64,000 bases of DNA, taken from the NCBI GenBank assembly GCA_017304655.1, contig JAFKLY010000002.1, forward strand, positions 434,001 through 498,000. The letters are read 5' to 3'. Under the pieces are notes generated by a model that had not been told where the DNA came from, searched no databases, and worked only from the letters and a program-made list of their open reading frames with translations. Position numbers and translations under genes: made by a program. Position 1 is the stretch's first letter, and each line of letters starts with the position of its first letter. Source of the stretch: Sphingomonas sp. Its GTDB lineage: Bacteria > Pseudomonadota > Alphaproteobacteria > Sphingomonadales > Sphingomonadaceae. This document shows, piece after piece, positions 1 through 9,808 of the stretch.

Positions 1-1
1 G

Positions 2-1738
2 CCGTCGATCAATTACCAGAGCTTCTACACGCCGGACGCGGTGCCGAACGCGTGGGCTTCGCTCTCGAACTTCGACACGGCCGATTATGTGACGCCGCGC
101 TGGAATCCGTCGATCGATGCGACGCACCTCGCGCTCGCGCCGCATCCGGGCGAGCCGCAGAAGGACAAGTTCCTGATGCCGGCGCTGAAGGTCGAGGTGG
201 AGCTGGGCTTCGCGAACCTCATTTCCACCACGTCCTATTTTAAGCGCGATACCAGCCAGACGCTCGACTACACCCAGATCTACGCCGTCTCCTATGCCGG
301 CCGTCAGATCGTCAATCCCGGTGATTCGGCCGTCTCCACGGTCAGTAACAGCCAGCGCAACTGGACTCAGGAGGTCCGCCTTCAGTCCACGAATGACGGG
401 CCGCTCAGCTGGGTGGTCGGCGGCTTCTACAGCCGCAACGTGCAGCAGGCGATCCAGCTGTCCGAGACGAACTTCCTGCCCTTCCTCAATCCCCTGTTCG
501 GCGTGAGAGATGGCGGTGCCCCATTCGGTCCCGGCTACAGCGCCTTCATCAATTTCTATGGCGTGCCGCAGATCAACGGGACGGGCAGCTATTATTCGAA
601 CTTCAAGGCGATCGACAAGCAACTCGCCGGCTTCGCGGACGCCACCTATGAACTGACCGACAAGCTGAAGGTGACGGCCGGCATCCGTGTCGCGCGCAAC
701 GAGATCAGCTACACGGCCTTCTATGATGGTCCCGCCAACAACCTCAATGCCCCGCGCGGCCTGGCCTGCGTGCCCGGCACCGGCACCGGCAATGTCCCTT
801 GCACCGCCGTTGCCATCGGCCAGTATCAGCCCGGCCAGGGTCCGTTCGCGCCGCGTTATTTGAACAGCAGCGCAGGCGGTTCGGACACCGCCGTCACGCC
901 GAAGATCGGCGTCAGCTATCAGGCGACGCCGGACAGCATGGTCTACGCGACGGCCAGCAAGGGCTTCCGTCCGAGCGGCGCCCAGATCGCCCTGCCGGGC
1001 AACTGCAATGCAGAGCTGGTGCAGCTTGGCTATGTCAATGCCCAGGGTCAGGCCAGCTCTCCGCAGACCTATGGCGCGGACTCGGTCTGGTCCTATGAGC
1101 TGGGGGCCAAGACCCGCCTGTTCGGTGGGGCGCTGGCGCTCAATGGCAGCGTGTTCCACATCAAATGGTCGAACATTCAGTCGTCGGTCCCGGTCAACAC
1201 CTGCCTCCAGGCACTCACGGACAATCTCGGCTCGGCGACCAGCGAAGGGTTCGATCTGTCGGCTGTCGTGAAGCCGGTGACGGGCCTCAGCCTGGCCGCG
1301 CAGGTCGGTTACACCAATGTCCGCTTCGATGCCGATACGATCATCAACGGTCGCAAGCTCTACACGGGCGGCTCGGCGCTGCCCAACTCGGGTTCGCCGT
1401 GGACGGTGACGCTGTCGGGCGACTTCCGCCTGCCGATCGACGACCGGACCTATTATGTGCGTGGCGACTACACCTTCAAGAGCCGCGAGCGCCGCACCGG
1501 CGCGACCGATCCGGGTTCGTTCTCCTACGATCCGAACGCGCCGGTCACTGGCTCCTACGAGATCGTGAACCTGCGCAGTGGTGTGGAGTTCGGCAAGCTG
1601 GATCTGTCGCTCTACGTGAACAACGCCTTCAACGCCGCGCCGCAGCTCGGGCTGAGCCACACCCGCAACCAGCCGGTGTTCACGACCTTCGTGGTGCGGC
1701 CGCGTACCGTTGGCCTGACAGCGGCGCTCGCTTTCTAA
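2..1738 (+). CDS. TonB-dependent receptor, 5'-truncated by window edge
   Basis: This is the C-terminal part of an outer-membrane beta-barrel receptor that imports a substrate using TonB energy. The reading frame is open from the first bases, so the signal peptide, TonB box and plug lie outside the window; the visible 578 codons are barrel. Barrel signs are alternating aromatic/polar strands, a motif near the middle reading ATASKGFRPSG (typical of TBDR barrels), and a C-terminal strand ending in TAALAF with a terminal Phe used for outer-membrane assembly. It lies directly upstream of the GABA genes on the same strand, separated by a hairpin. Substrate cannot be read from the sequence; a GABA-yielding compound is a guess from context. 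Confidence 0.9.
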   Translation, partial: PSINYQSFYTPDAVPNAWASLSNFDTADYVTPRWNPSIDATHLALAPHPGEPQKDKFLMPALKVEVELGFANLISTTSYFKRDTSQTLDYTQIYAVSYAGRQIVNPGDSAVSTVSNSQRNWTQEVRLQSTNDGPLSWVVGGFYSRNVQQAIQLSETNFLPFLNPLFGVRDGGAPFGPGYSAFINFYGVPQINGTGSYYSNFKAIDKQLAGFADATYELTDKLKVTAGIRVARNEISYTAFYDGPANNLNAPRGLACVPGTGTGNVPCTAVAIGQYQPGQGPFAPRYLNSSAGGSDTAVTPKIGVSYQATPDSMVYATASKGFRPSGAQIALPGNCNAELVQLGYVNAQGQASSPQTYGADSVWSYELGAKTRLFGGALALNGSVFHIKWSNIQSSVPVNTCLQALTDNLGSATSEGFDLSAVVKPVTGLSLAAQVGYTNVRFDADTIINGRKLYTGGSALPNSGSPWTVTLSGDFRLPIDDRTYYVRGDYTFKSRERRTGATDPGSFSYDPNAPVTGSYEIVNLRSGVEFGKLDLSLYVNNAFNAAPQLGLSHTRNQPVFTTFVVRPRTVGLTAALAF

Positions 1739-1754
1739 CGCGCCACGTCGCGGG

Positions 1755-1796
1755 ACGATGGCCGGAGCTCCTTCCTCCTCCGGCTCCGGTCATCGT
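1755..1796 (+). terminator. Hairpin downstream of TBDR
   Basis: An inverted repeat pairs 1755-1768 with 1783-1796 (about 13-14 pairs with one G-U) around a pyrimidine-rich loop. It starts 16 bases after the TBDR stop. There is no long T-run, so it is either a weak terminator or an RNA-stabilising hairpin that separates the receptor from gabT. Confidence 0.5.
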
Positions 1797-1840
1797 GCCG
1801 AGCGCTTGTTTTTGACCTCCCTTTGAAAGACCTTGTGTTC

Positions 1841-3121
1841 ATGTCGAATGATGATCTCCTCGGAAGGCGCCAGAAGGCAGTCCCCCGGGGTGTCGCCTCC
1901 GCGACGCCGATTTTTGCCGATCGTGCTGCCAATGCCGAGCTCTGGGACGTCGATGGCAGACGCTATGTCGATTTCGCCGGCGGCATCGCGGTTCTGAACG
2001 TCGGCCATCTCCATCCCCGCGTTGTCGCGGCGGTGAGCGAGCAGTTGACGCGCTTCTCGCACACCTCCTTCCAGGTGATGGGCTATGAGAGCTATGTCGC
2101 GCTGGCCGAGCGGCTGAATGCGCTGGCGCCCTTCAAGGACGAGGCGAAGACGATCTTCTTCACCACCGGCGCCGAGGCGACCGAGAATGCGGTGAAGATC
2201 GCCCGCGCGGCGACCGGGCGCAGCGGCGTCATTTCTTTCACCGGCGCCTTTCACGGCCGCAGCGCGCTGGCCAGCGCCATGACCGGCAAGGTCAGTCCCT
2301 ATAAATGGCAATTCGGCCCTTCGTTGCCTGATGTCTTCCACGTGCCGTTCCCCAATCCGGCTAATGGCGTCACCGTGGCCGACAGCCTGAAGGCGCTGGA
2401 GTTTCTGTTCGCGGCGGACATTCATCCGCGCAGTGTCGCCGCCATCATCATCGAGCCGGTGCAGGGCGAGGGGGGCTTCAACGTCGCCCCCATCGATCTG
2501 CTGCATGCCCTGCGCGCCCTGTGCGATACGCATGGCATCAAGCTGATCGCCGATGAGGTGCAGAGCGGGTTCGCCCGGACCGGCAAGATGTTCGCCATCC
2601 AGCATAGCGGCGTGGAGCCGGATCTGGTGGCAGTCGCCAAATCGCTGGCGGGTGGCTTCCCGCTGTCCGGCGTAATCGGGCGGGCGGAGCTGATGGACTG
2701 CGTCGAGCCCGGCGGTCTTGGCGGCACTTATGGCGGCTCGCCGATCGGTTGTGCCGCCGCCCTGGCTGTGCTTGATGTCATCCGCGATGAAGCTCTGCTG
2801 GACCGCTCGCTTGGCATTGGTGCCCGCATTCGCACCCGGGTCGAGGGATGGCGCACGCGCAACGACTTGCAGAGCATTTCGGCGCCGCGCGGTCTCGGCG
2901 GCATGATCGGCTTCGATATCCTCGACGCTGGCCAGGGCATGACCCCACTGGCCAATGGCGGCAAGATCGTGGCTGCAAAGGCGCTCGACGCCGGCCTTAT
3001 CGTCCTGAATTGCGGCAGTCGCGGCGAGACCGTGCGCATTCTCGTGCCGCTCACCGCATCTGACGAGATTGTCGATGAGGGGCTGGATTGCCTCGAAACC
3101 GCACTATCGGCGGTCCTGTAA
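1841..3121 (+). CDS. gabT: 4-aminobutyrate aminotransferase (GABA transaminase)
   Basis: Class III PLP aminotransferase (426 aa) that converts GABA and 2-oxoglutarate to succinate semialdehyde and glutamate in the cytoplasm. The N-terminus (RRQKAVPRGV, then PIFADRA and FAGGIAVLN) follows E. coli GabT closely. Visible landmarks are the TTGAEATENAVKIARAAT cofactor-binding segment, IIEPVQGEGG, IADEVQSG with the PLP-pyridine Asp, and the Schiff-base Lys at about residue 267 in AVAKSLAGGFP. I chose ATG 1841 because it aligns with the E. coli start; an in-frame TTG at 1823 would add six residues. It is followed after 17 bases by gabD, so the two are almost certainly co-transcribed. Confidence 0.95.
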   Translation: MSNDDLLGRRQKAVPRGVASATPIFADRAANAELWDVDGRRYVDFAGGIAVLNVGHLHPRVVAAVSEQLTRFSHTSFQVMGYESYVALAERLNALAPFKDEAKTIFFTTGAEATENAVKIARAATGRSGVISFTGAFHGRSALASAMTGKVSPYKWQFGPSLPDVFHVPFPNPANGVTVADSLKALEFLFAADIHPRSVAAIIIEPVQGEGGFNVAPIDLLHALRALCDTHGIKLIADEVQSGFARTGKMFAIQHSGVEPDLVAVAKSLAGGFPLSGVIGRAELMDCVEPGGLGGTYGGSPIGCAAALAVLDVIRDEALLDRSLGIGARIRTRVEGWRTRNDLQSISAPRGLGGMIGFDILDAGQGMTPLANGGKIVAAKALDAGLIVLNCGSRGETVRILVPLTASDEIVDEGLDCLETALSAVL

Positions 3122-3138
3122 GCGAGGAGATACCGGTG

Positions 3139-4602
3139 ATGGCGGGATCGATCGCGCTCAGTCGCCCCGATCTGCTGCGGCAGCGGGCCTATGTCGGCGG
3201 CGCCTGGTTGGACGGCACGGCGACGATCACGGTCGTCGATCCGGCGACGGACGAGGCGATCGGCACCGTCCCCGCGCTGACCGCCGCTGATGCGGAGCAC
3301 GCGGTCGCGGCGGCAGATGCGGCACTGGCGAGCTGGCGTGCGCTCACGGCGGGCGCGCGCGGCGCGGTGCTGCGGCGCTGGGGCGATCTGATGCTGGCCC
3401 ATCAGCAAGACCTCGCCCGCATCATGACCGTCGAGCAGGGCAAGCCGCTGGCCGAGGCGCGCGGGGAAGTGGCCTATGCCGCCTCCTTCCTGCTCTGGTT
3501 CGCCGAGGAGGCGCGGCGCGCTTATGGCGATGTCATTCCCGGCCATGGGGCGGACAAGCGGCTTGTCGTCACGCGCGAGCCGGTCGGCGTGGTCGTCGCT
3601 ATCACGCCATGGAACTTCCCGCTGGCCATGATCACGCGCAAGGCCGGGCCGGCGCTTGCGGCTGGCTGCACGATGATCGTCAAGCCATCGGAGCTGACGC
3701 CCTTTTCCGCGCTGGCGCTCGCCGCGCTGGGCGAAGAGGCGGGCATCCCGGCTGGCGTCCTCTCGATCCTGACTGGCCTGCCGCAGGATCTGGGGGACGT
3801 GCTGGTGTCTCACCCGACCATCGCCAAGCTCAGCTTCACCGGCTCCACCGCTGTCGGCAAGATGCTGGCCGCGCGCTGCATGGCGACGGTCAAGCGCGTC
3901 TCGCTCGAACTGGGCGGCAATGCGCCGTTCCTCGTGTTTGACGATGCGGATGTCGAGGCGGCGGTGGATGGCGCGATTGCGTCCAAGTTCCGTAACGCCG
4001 GCCAGACCTGCGTCTGCGCCAACCGCTTCCTCGTGCAGGCGGGCATTTACGATGCGTTCGTGTCCCGTCTCACCAGCCGTGTGCAGGCCCTGCGCGTCGG
4101 GCCTGGCCTGGCCGATGGCACGGAGGTCGGGCCGCTCATCAATGCGGCGGCGGTGGACAAGGTGGCGAGCCATGTCGCCGATGCGCTCTCGCATGGTGGC
4201 GTACTGCTGGCGGGCGGTCAGCGGGTCGATGGCGCGGGCCATTTCTTCGCGCCCACGCTGATCGCGGATGTCCCGCCCTCGGCACGGCTCTGCAATGAGG
4301 AGACCTTTGGCCCGCTCGCCGGCATCGTCCGCTTCGAGACGGAGGCGGAGGCAATCGCGCTGGCCAACGATACCCGCGCCGGCCTCGCCGCGTATCTCTA
4401 CACGCGCGATCTCTCGCGCAGCCACCGGGTCAGCGAAGCGCTGCAATATGGCATGATCGGCCTCAACACCGGGCTGATCTCGACCGAGGTCGCGCCGTTC
4501 GGCGGGGTCAAGGAATCCGGCTTCGGGCGCGAGGGCTCGCGCTACGGCATGGACGAATATCTCAACATGAAACTGGTCTGCACGGCCGTCTCGTCAGCCT
4601 GA
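3139..4602 (+). CDS. gabD: Succinate-semialdehyde dehydrogenase, NAD(P)+
   Basis: Aldehyde dehydrogenase (487 aa) that oxidises succinate semialdehyde from GabT to succinate. The catalytic Glu lies at about residue 257 in LELGGNAPF and the catalytic Cys at about 291 in FRNAGQTCVCAN; both contexts match GabD rather than generic aldehyde dehydrogenases. ITPWNFP and FTGST mark the nucleotide-binding region and EVAPFGGVKESGFGREG the C-terminal signature. Start ATG 3139 has a GAGGAGA ribosome site 8 bases upstream; a longer frame open from 3088 runs into gabT and has no such site. Second gene of the gabTDP operon. Confidence 0.95.
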   Translation: MAGSIALSRPDLLRQRAYVGGAWLDGTATITVVDPATDEAIGTVPALTAADAEHAVAAADAALASWRALTAGARGAVLRRWGDLMLAHQQDLARIMTVEQGKPLAEARGEVAYAASFLLWFAEEARRAYGDVIPGHGADKRLVVTREPVGVVVAITPWNFPLAMITRKAGPALAAGCTMIVKPSELTPFSALALAALGEEAGIPAGVLSILTGLPQDLGDVLVSHPTIAKLSFTGSTAVGKMLAARCMATVKRVSLELGGNAPFLVFDDADVEAAVDGAIASKFRNAGQTCVCANRFLVQAGIYDAFVSRLTSRVQALRVGPGLADGTEVGPLINAAAVDKVASHVADALSHGGVLLAGGQRVDGAGHFFAPTLIADVPPSARLCNEETFGPLAGIVRFETEAEAIALANDTRAGLAAYLYTRDLSRSHRVSEALQYGMIGLNTGLISTEVAPFGGVKESGFGREGSRYGMDEYLNMKLVCTAVSSA

Positions 4603-4637
4603 GATCACGCGAACAAGAGGCACCGGCAAGGAACATC

Positions 4638-6029
4638 ATGGTCGAAGAACAAGAAGGTCGCCTCAGTCATTCGCTGAAATCGCGCCACGTCTCGATGATC
4701 GCCATCGGCGGCATCATCGGGGCGGGGCTGTTCGTCGGTTCCAGCACCTCCATTTCGCAGGTCGGCCCGGCGGTGGTCGTGAGCTATGGGCTGGCCGGCA
4801 TCGTCATCCTCATGGTCATGCGGATGCTGAGCGAGATGGCGAGCCTGCTTCCCGGCGCGGGTTCCTTCACCGAGCTGGTGCGTGCCGGTCTGGGTGATCG
4901 GGCCGGCTTCGTCTGCGGCTGGCTCTACTGGTATTTCTGGGTCGTCGTGGTGGCGATCGAGGCGATTGCCGGCGCGGTCATCATCGCGGGTTGGATCGCC
5001 GCGCCGGTCTGGCTGATCGGCGTCGTGCTCCTCGCGGTTCTCACGGGCGTGAACCTCCTCTCGACCCGCTCCTATGGCGAGTTCGAATATTGGTTCTCGC
5101 TGACCAAGGTGGTGGCCATCCTCGCCTTCATCGCCATCGCCGGCCTGTGGGCCTTCGGCGTGACGTCCCCGTCCGGCCCGACGTTCGCCAATCTCGTGGA
5201 TCATGGTGGCTTCGTCCCCAAGGGCTGGGGCGCGGTGCTTGCCGGCGTCACCAGCGTCATCTTCGCGCTCTGCGGGGCCGAGATCGCGACGATCGCCGCA
5301 GCGGAATCGCAGGAGCCTGCCCGCACGATCGCGAAGATCACCGGCAGCGTCGCGCTGCGCATCCTGCTCTTCTACCTGCTGTCGATCGGGCTCATCGTCT
5401 CGGTGATGCCGTGGACCAGCATCGTGCCCGGCCAGTCGCCCTTCGCCGCGACGCTGGGCTACATGCAGATTCCGCACGCCGCCGATATCATGAACTTCGT
5501 CGTGCTGGTCGCGGTGCTGTCCTGCCTGAATTCGGGCATGTATGTCACCTCGCGCGTGCTGTTCGTCCTCGCTGCCAAGGGGGATGCGCCCCAGGCGCTG
5601 GTGGCGCTGAACAAGCGGCGGGTGCCGGTGCGCGCGACGCTGATCGGCAGCCTCTTTGCGTATGTCGCGCTGGCCGCTTCGGTGCTCTCGCCGGCGCTGG
5701 TGTTCAGCTTCCTCGTCAATGCGTCCGGCGCGATCATGCTGTTCATCTACCTGCTGGTGTGCTTTGCGCAGGTGCGCATGCGCAACCAGATGGAGCAGGA
5801 AGCGCCCGAGCGACTGGTCATTCGCATGTGGTTCCATCCCTTCGGCAGCTATCTGACGGCCGGCGGGATCGGCATCGTGCTGATCGCCATGGTCATCAAG
5901 CCGGCCCTGCGCATCGAGCTGATGAGCAGCCTGATTCTCCTCGCCATCGTGATCGGCTTGTCCCTTCTGAAGGACCGGCGCCGCGCGCAGGCGCTTGCGT
6001 CCGCGGTTGAAGGGCATCCTGTCCAGTGA
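4638..6029 (+). CDS. gabP: GabP-like amino acid (GABA) permease
   Basis: APC-superfamily inner-membrane permease (463 aa) with about 12 hydrophobic segments. The first helix carries the family hallmark SMIAIGGIIGAGLFVGSS, preceded by a short basic cytoplasmic tail (LKSRHVS), as in the amino acid transporter family containing GabP, AroP and CycA. It starts 35 bases after gabD on the same strand, so its likely job is import of GABA for GabT/GabD. The specificity is inferred from the operon; another neutral or gamma-amino acid is possible. A T-tailed hairpin lies about 140 bases downstream. Confidence 0.85.
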   Translation: MVEEQEGRLSHSLKSRHVSMIAIGGIIGAGLFVGSSTSISQVGPAVVVSYGLAGIVILMVMRMLSEMASLLPGAGSFTELVRAGLGDRAGFVCGWLYWYFWVVVVAIEAIAGAVIIAGWIAAPVWLIGVVLLAVLTGVNLLSTRSYGEFEYWFSLTKVVAILAFIAIAGLWAFGVTSPSGPTFANLVDHGGFVPKGWGAVLAGVTSVIFALCGAEIATIAAAESQEPARTIAKITGSVALRILLFYLLSIGLIVSVMPWTSIVPGQSPFAATLGYMQIPHAADIMNFVVLVAVLSCLNSGMYVTSRVLFVLAAKGDAPQALVALNKRRVPVRATLIGSLFAYVALAASVLSPALVFSFLVNASGAIMLFIYLLVCFAQVRMRNQMEQEAPERLVIRMWFHPFGSYLTAGGIGIVLIAMVIKPALRIELMSSLILLAIVIGLSLLKDRRRAQALASAVEGHPVQ

Positions 6030-6168
6030 TCCGTCATGTCCCCTCGCCGGCTCTGCGCTCATCCTCTCCTGCCGGAGGAGGCGATCTTGAAGGCGCGGTC
6101 GACAGGACGATCATTGACGGAGAAGCCGTGTCCAAGCGTTGAGCCTGCTGGGTCGCAGGTGAAAGAGG

Positions 6169-6200
6169 GGCAGTCGCCTTTCAGGTGGCTGTCTTTTTTT
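6169..6200 (+). terminator. Rho-independent terminator after gabTDP
   Basis: A 10-pair stem (6169-6178 with 6184-6193, three G-U pairs, 5-base loop) is followed at once by seven T residues. This is the clearest intrinsic terminator in the window. It ends the gab operon and isolates the amidohydrolase genes. The 278-base gap 6030-6307 holds no other gene; just upstream of the stem is a smaller CCTGC/GCAGG inverted repeat, so an attenuator or small RNA ending here is possible. Confidence 0.75.
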
Positions 6201-6307
6201 GTGCCCGTGCGCGCACTGGTGACGATCAGACACCATCCTGCGCTAGGAAGGCACCTTCCAACCAGCGGATTTCTCGGCACTCTCCCGGCATTCAAGGGAA
6301 CAGGGGA

Positions 6308-8032
6308 ATGTCTGTGACAGCAACATGGTGCCGTCAGATCATCGCGGCTGGCTTGCTTGGTGTATCGGCGCCGGCGCTCGCGCAGGCGCCGGTGGATGTG
6401 ATCCTTCACAATGGCAAGGTGCTCGTCGCCGACAAGAGCTTCCGCACTGCGCAGGCGATCGCGATCAAGGGGGAGCGGATCGTGGCGGTCGGGCCGGAGA
6501 GCCTGACCAAGCGCTATTCCGCGCCGCTCGTGATCGATCTCAAGGGCCGGGTCGCGATGCCCGGCTTCATGGACACCCATCTTCATCCGGGCTCGGCGTC
6601 CCCTCGGTCCGTCGACGCGGCAAAGGCGACGTCGATTGCCGAGCTGCAGGCCATGGTGCGGGCCAAGGCGGCGCAGCTCGGGCCGGGCGAGTGGATCACC
6701 GGCTATGGCTGGGCCGAGGCCAATCTGGCCGAGAAGCGCAATGTGCTGCGTGCCGATCTCGATGCCGCGGCCCCGAACAATCCGGTCGCGCTGGCGCGGG
6801 CGGGCGGGCACAGCATCGTGGGCAACAGCCTGGCGCTCAAGGCGGCGGGGATTGATCGCAACACGCCCAATCCCGAGCGCGGCCTCATCGAGCATGATGC
6901 GCAGGGCGAGCCGAACGGCATCATCCGCGAGCGGACCAATCTGTTCATGTCGCTGGTGCCCAAGGATAGCCCGGCCCAATTGCGGCAAGGCTATATCGAC
7001 GGGCTTCACAAGCTGACCCATCTCGGCATCACCAGCCTCATCATCGCCTCGGCCTCGATTGGCGACGAAGTGGATGAGAAGCTGCGGCCGGAAATGCCCA
7101 AGACCGAGCTGACCTTCAAACAGCTCCGCTCCATGTATGCCGAGCATGGCGCCATGCTCCCGCGCGCCTCCGTGGAAATCAGCTATCCCGGCGCGGCCGC
7201 GCTCAAGGCCTATCCGCACAAGACCGGCTATGGCGATCTGCGCCTGAAGCTGGGCGCCATTGGCGAGGCGCCGGCCGTGGATGGCGGCTTCACCGGGCCG
7301 ACCGCCTGGACGAGCGAGGATTATGTCGGCCAGCCCGGCTTCAAGGGCCAGCCCTTCTTCAACGACGAGGCCGACCTGCGCTCGTTGACGGACGATGTCG
7401 CGGCGAATGGCTGGCAGCTTGGCCTGCATGCCATTGGCGATGCGGCGATCGACAGCGCGGCGAAAGTCTATGCGCAGAGCCTGAGCAAATATAAGCGCAC
7501 CGGCGCCCGCTGGTATCTCGCCCACTTCACCATGCTGCCCAAGGATGAGACCATGGCGACGATGGTGAAGCATGGCATTCTCGCCGCCGCGCAGCCCAAT
7601 TTCCTCTACACGCTGGAAAACCGCTATGTCGAAACACTCGACGGCAAGCGGCTGGAGCATAACAATCCCGTCGCCGTGCCGGAGGCGAAGGGCGTCTTCA
7701 TCGCCTTCGGCTCGGACAATCTGCCGATCGATCCGCGCGTCGGCCTCTACGCGGCGGTGACGCGCAAGGGCATCAGTGGCCGCGTGTTCGGCAAGGAGGA
7801 GGCCGTCAGCATCCAGCAGGCGATCCGCGATTATACCGCCGCCGGCCCCTATCTCACCTTCGAGGAGAAGGAGAAAGGCACGCTGGAGCCCGGCAAGCTT
7901 GCGGACCTCATCGTCCTCGATTCCGATCCGACCACCATCGCGCCCGAGCGCCTGCTCACGATGCAGGTGGATCTCACCATGATCGGCGGGCGGGTCGTCT
8001 ATGACCGGCTCAAGCCGGCGCCTCAAAACTGA
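6308..8032 (+). CDS. Secreted YtcJ-type amidohydrolase (family 3), copy 1
   Basis: Metal-dependent amidohydrolase (574 aa) of the Amidohydro_3/YtcJ group. A signal peptide is clear (hydrophobic stretch ending SAPALAQA), so it acts in the periplasm. Metal-site features: MDTHLHP (the HxH of strand 1), LHAIGDAAID, RWYLAHFTM and FGSDNLPID (the Asp of the last strand). Start ATG 6308 sits just after an AGGGGA site; the frame is open to 6185 but that part lacks a ribosome site. It is the first of three paralogues sharing the same motifs. Family members hydrolyse C-N bonds such as N-substituted formamides, but the substrate here is unknown. Confidence 0.85.
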   Translation: MSVTATWCRQIIAAGLLGVSAPALAQAPVDVILHNGKVLVADKSFRTAQAIAIKGERIVAVGPESLTKRYSAPLVIDLKGRVAMPGFMDTHLHPGSASPRSVDAAKATSIAELQAMVRAKAAQLGPGEWITGYGWAEANLAEKRNVLRADLDAAAPNNPVALARAGGHSIVGNSLALKAAGIDRNTPNPERGLIEHDAQGEPNGIIRERTNLFMSLVPKDSPAQLRQGYIDGLHKLTHLGITSLIIASASIGDEVDEKLRPEMPKTELTFKQLRSMYAEHGAMLPRASVEISYPGAAALKAYPHKTGYGDLRLKLGAIGEAPAVDGGFTGPTAWTSEDYVGQPGFKGQPFFNDEADLRSLTDDVAANGWQLGLHAIGDAAIDSAAKVYAQSLSKYKRTGARWYLAHFTMLPKDETMATMVKHGILAAAQPNFLYTLENRYVETLDGKRLEHNNPVAVPEAKGVFIAFGSDNLPIDPRVGLYAAVTRKGISGRVFGKEEAVSIQQAIRDYTAAGPYLTFEEKEKGTLEPGKLADLIVLDSDPTTIAPERLLTMQVDLTMIGGRVVYDRLKPAPQN

Positions 8033-8051
8033 CTTTACGGAGAAAAAGGCC

Positions 8052-9764
8052 ATGCAGGGACGTAACAGGGGATTTCGGCTGATCGCGCTCGGCCTGCTCA
8101 TCGGCGCCAGTGCGCTGCCGGCGATGGCGAAGGAAAAGGTCGACCTCATCCTGCATCACGGCAAGGTGCTGACCGTCGATCCCGCCTTTTCGGTGAAGTC
8201 GGTCGTCGTCGTGAAGGGTGACACCATCCTTGCGGTCGGCGGCGAGGAACTGCGCGGCAAATATGAAGCGGCGAAGGAGATCGATCTGGGCGGGCGCACG
8301 CTGCTGCCCGGCTTCAATGACACGCACCTTCACCCCCAGCCGGTTGCGCCCAGCGATATCGACAGTGGCGCCGCCCGCTCGGTGGCGGAGGTGCAGGCGA
8401 TGCTGCGCAAGAAGGCGGCCGAGCTCGGGCCGGGCAAGTGGATCACCGGCTGCTGCTGGCAGGAATCCAATCTCGCCGAAAACCGCAATCTCAGCCGCGC
8501 GGACCTGGACGCCGCGACGCCGAACAATCCCGTCATCCTCGTGCGCAATGGCGGCCATTCTTCGGTCAGCAATTCCATGGCGCTCAAGATTGCCGGGATC
8601 GATCGCAACACGCCCGACCCCAAGAGCGGCCTGATCGAACATGATGCCAATGGCGAACTCAACGGCATCATCCGCGAGCGCAATGACCTCGTCCGCAAGT
8701 TCGTGCCGCCGGCCACCTGGGAGGAGATGCGCCCGGCCTATGTCAGCTGGCTCAAGCACATCCTCTCGCTGGGCATCACCAGCTTCAACAATGCCAGCGG
8801 CACGATCGACGACGAGCCGGTCGGCAAAGGCGGCATCGAGAACCCGCCGCCGAACCTCACCTTCCGCCGCGCCCGCGCGCTCTATGGCGAGATGGGCGCC
8901 GATCTGCCGCGCATGACCATGTACATCAATTATCCCGGCGCCGAGCGGCTCAAGGCGTTCGGCCTGCATACCGGCTATGGCGACACGCGCGTGCGGCTGG
9001 GCGCGATTGGCGAGATGGCGGTCGATGGCGGCTTCACCGGCCCCACCGCCTGGCTGCTTGCCGATTACAAGGGTCAGCCCGGCTTCCGCGGCAAGGGCCG
9101 CTTCACCGATGCGGAGCTGCAGGATGCGGTCGATACCTCGGCGAAGCTCGGCTGGCAGATGGGCCTGCATGCCATTGGCGACGCGGCGATCGTGCAGACC
9201 GTCAATGCCTATGCCAAGTCGCTGGAAAGCACGGGCGTGGTGAAGAAGGACCATCGCTGGTTCCTCGATCATTTCACCATCATGCCGCCCGACGCGACGA
9301 TGGCGACGATGCAGCGGGACAAAATCCTGATCGCCCAGCAGCCCAACTTTCTCTATAATCTGGAGGATCGCTACGAGCAGACACTGGACGACTGGCGCCT
9401 TGCTCATAACAACGCAGTCGGCACGCCTGCGCGCAAGTTCAACCTGTTCGTCGCGTTCGGCAGCGATAACCTGCCGATCAACCCGATGGTCGGGCTGTAT
9501 GCGGCCGTCACCCGCAAGGGGCCGAGCGGCCGCGCGCATGGCCTGACGGACGAGGCCGTGTCCCGCGCGGAAGCGATCCGCATGTACACCGCGAACGGCG
9601 CCTATCTCTCGTGGGAAGAGAAGATCAAGGGCACGCTGGAGCCGGGCAAGCTTGCTGATATGGTGGTGCTGCCCTTCGATCCGCTGACCGCTGATGAAGA
9701 CACGCTGCTCAATGGTAAGGTCGACATGACCTTTGTCGGCGGCAAGCTCGTTTTCCAGCGGTGA
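8052..9764 (+). CDS. Secreted YtcJ-type amidohydrolase (family 3), copy 2
   Basis: Second paralogue (570 aa), starting 19 bases after copy 1 and so co-transcribed with it. Signal peptide ends near ALPAMAKEK. The strand-1 motif reads FNDTHLHP, with Asn where copies 1 and 3 have Met or Ile before DTHxH. The other motifs (LHAIGDAAI, RWFLDHFTI, FGSDNLPIN) are intact. ATG 8052 follows a GAGAAAAAGG stretch; the frame extends upstream to 8001 within copy 1, which is not credible as a start. Differences from copy 1 around the pocket suggest related but different substrates. Confidence 0.85.
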   Translation: MQGRNRGFRLIALGLLIGASALPAMAKEKVDLILHHGKVLTVDPAFSVKSVVVVKGDTILAVGGEELRGKYEAAKEIDLGGRTLLPGFNDTHLHPQPVAPSDIDSGAARSVAEVQAMLRKKAAELGPGKWITGCCWQESNLAENRNLSRADLDAATPNNPVILVRNGGHSSVSNSMALKIAGIDRNTPDPKSGLIEHDANGELNGIIRERNDLVRKFVPPATWEEMRPAYVSWLKHILSLGITSFNNASGTIDDEPVGKGGIENPPPNLTFRRARALYGEMGADLPRMTMYINYPGAERLKAFGLHTGYGDTRVRLGAIGEMAVDGGFTGPTAWLLADYKGQPGFRGKGRFTDAELQDAVDTSAKLGWQMGLHAIGDAAIVQTVNAYAKSLESTGVVKKDHRWFLDHFTIMPPDATMATMQRDKILIAQQPNFLYNLEDRYEQTLDDWRLAHNNAVGTPARKFNLFVAFGSDNLPINPMVGLYAAVTRKGPSGRAHGLTDEAVSRAEAIRMYTANGAYLSWEEKIKGTLEPGKLADMVVLPFDPLTADEDTLLNGKVDMTFVGGKLVFQR

Positions 9765-9808
9765 TGCCGGTGTCACGGGATTGCTGCACGGCGCGCAAGG
9801 GGCGGCGG

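Noticed and set aside
2728..4446. Long minus-strand frame opposite gabT/gabD
   Set aside because: Arginine-rich antisense shadow of two well-identified genes; no ribosome site or motif.
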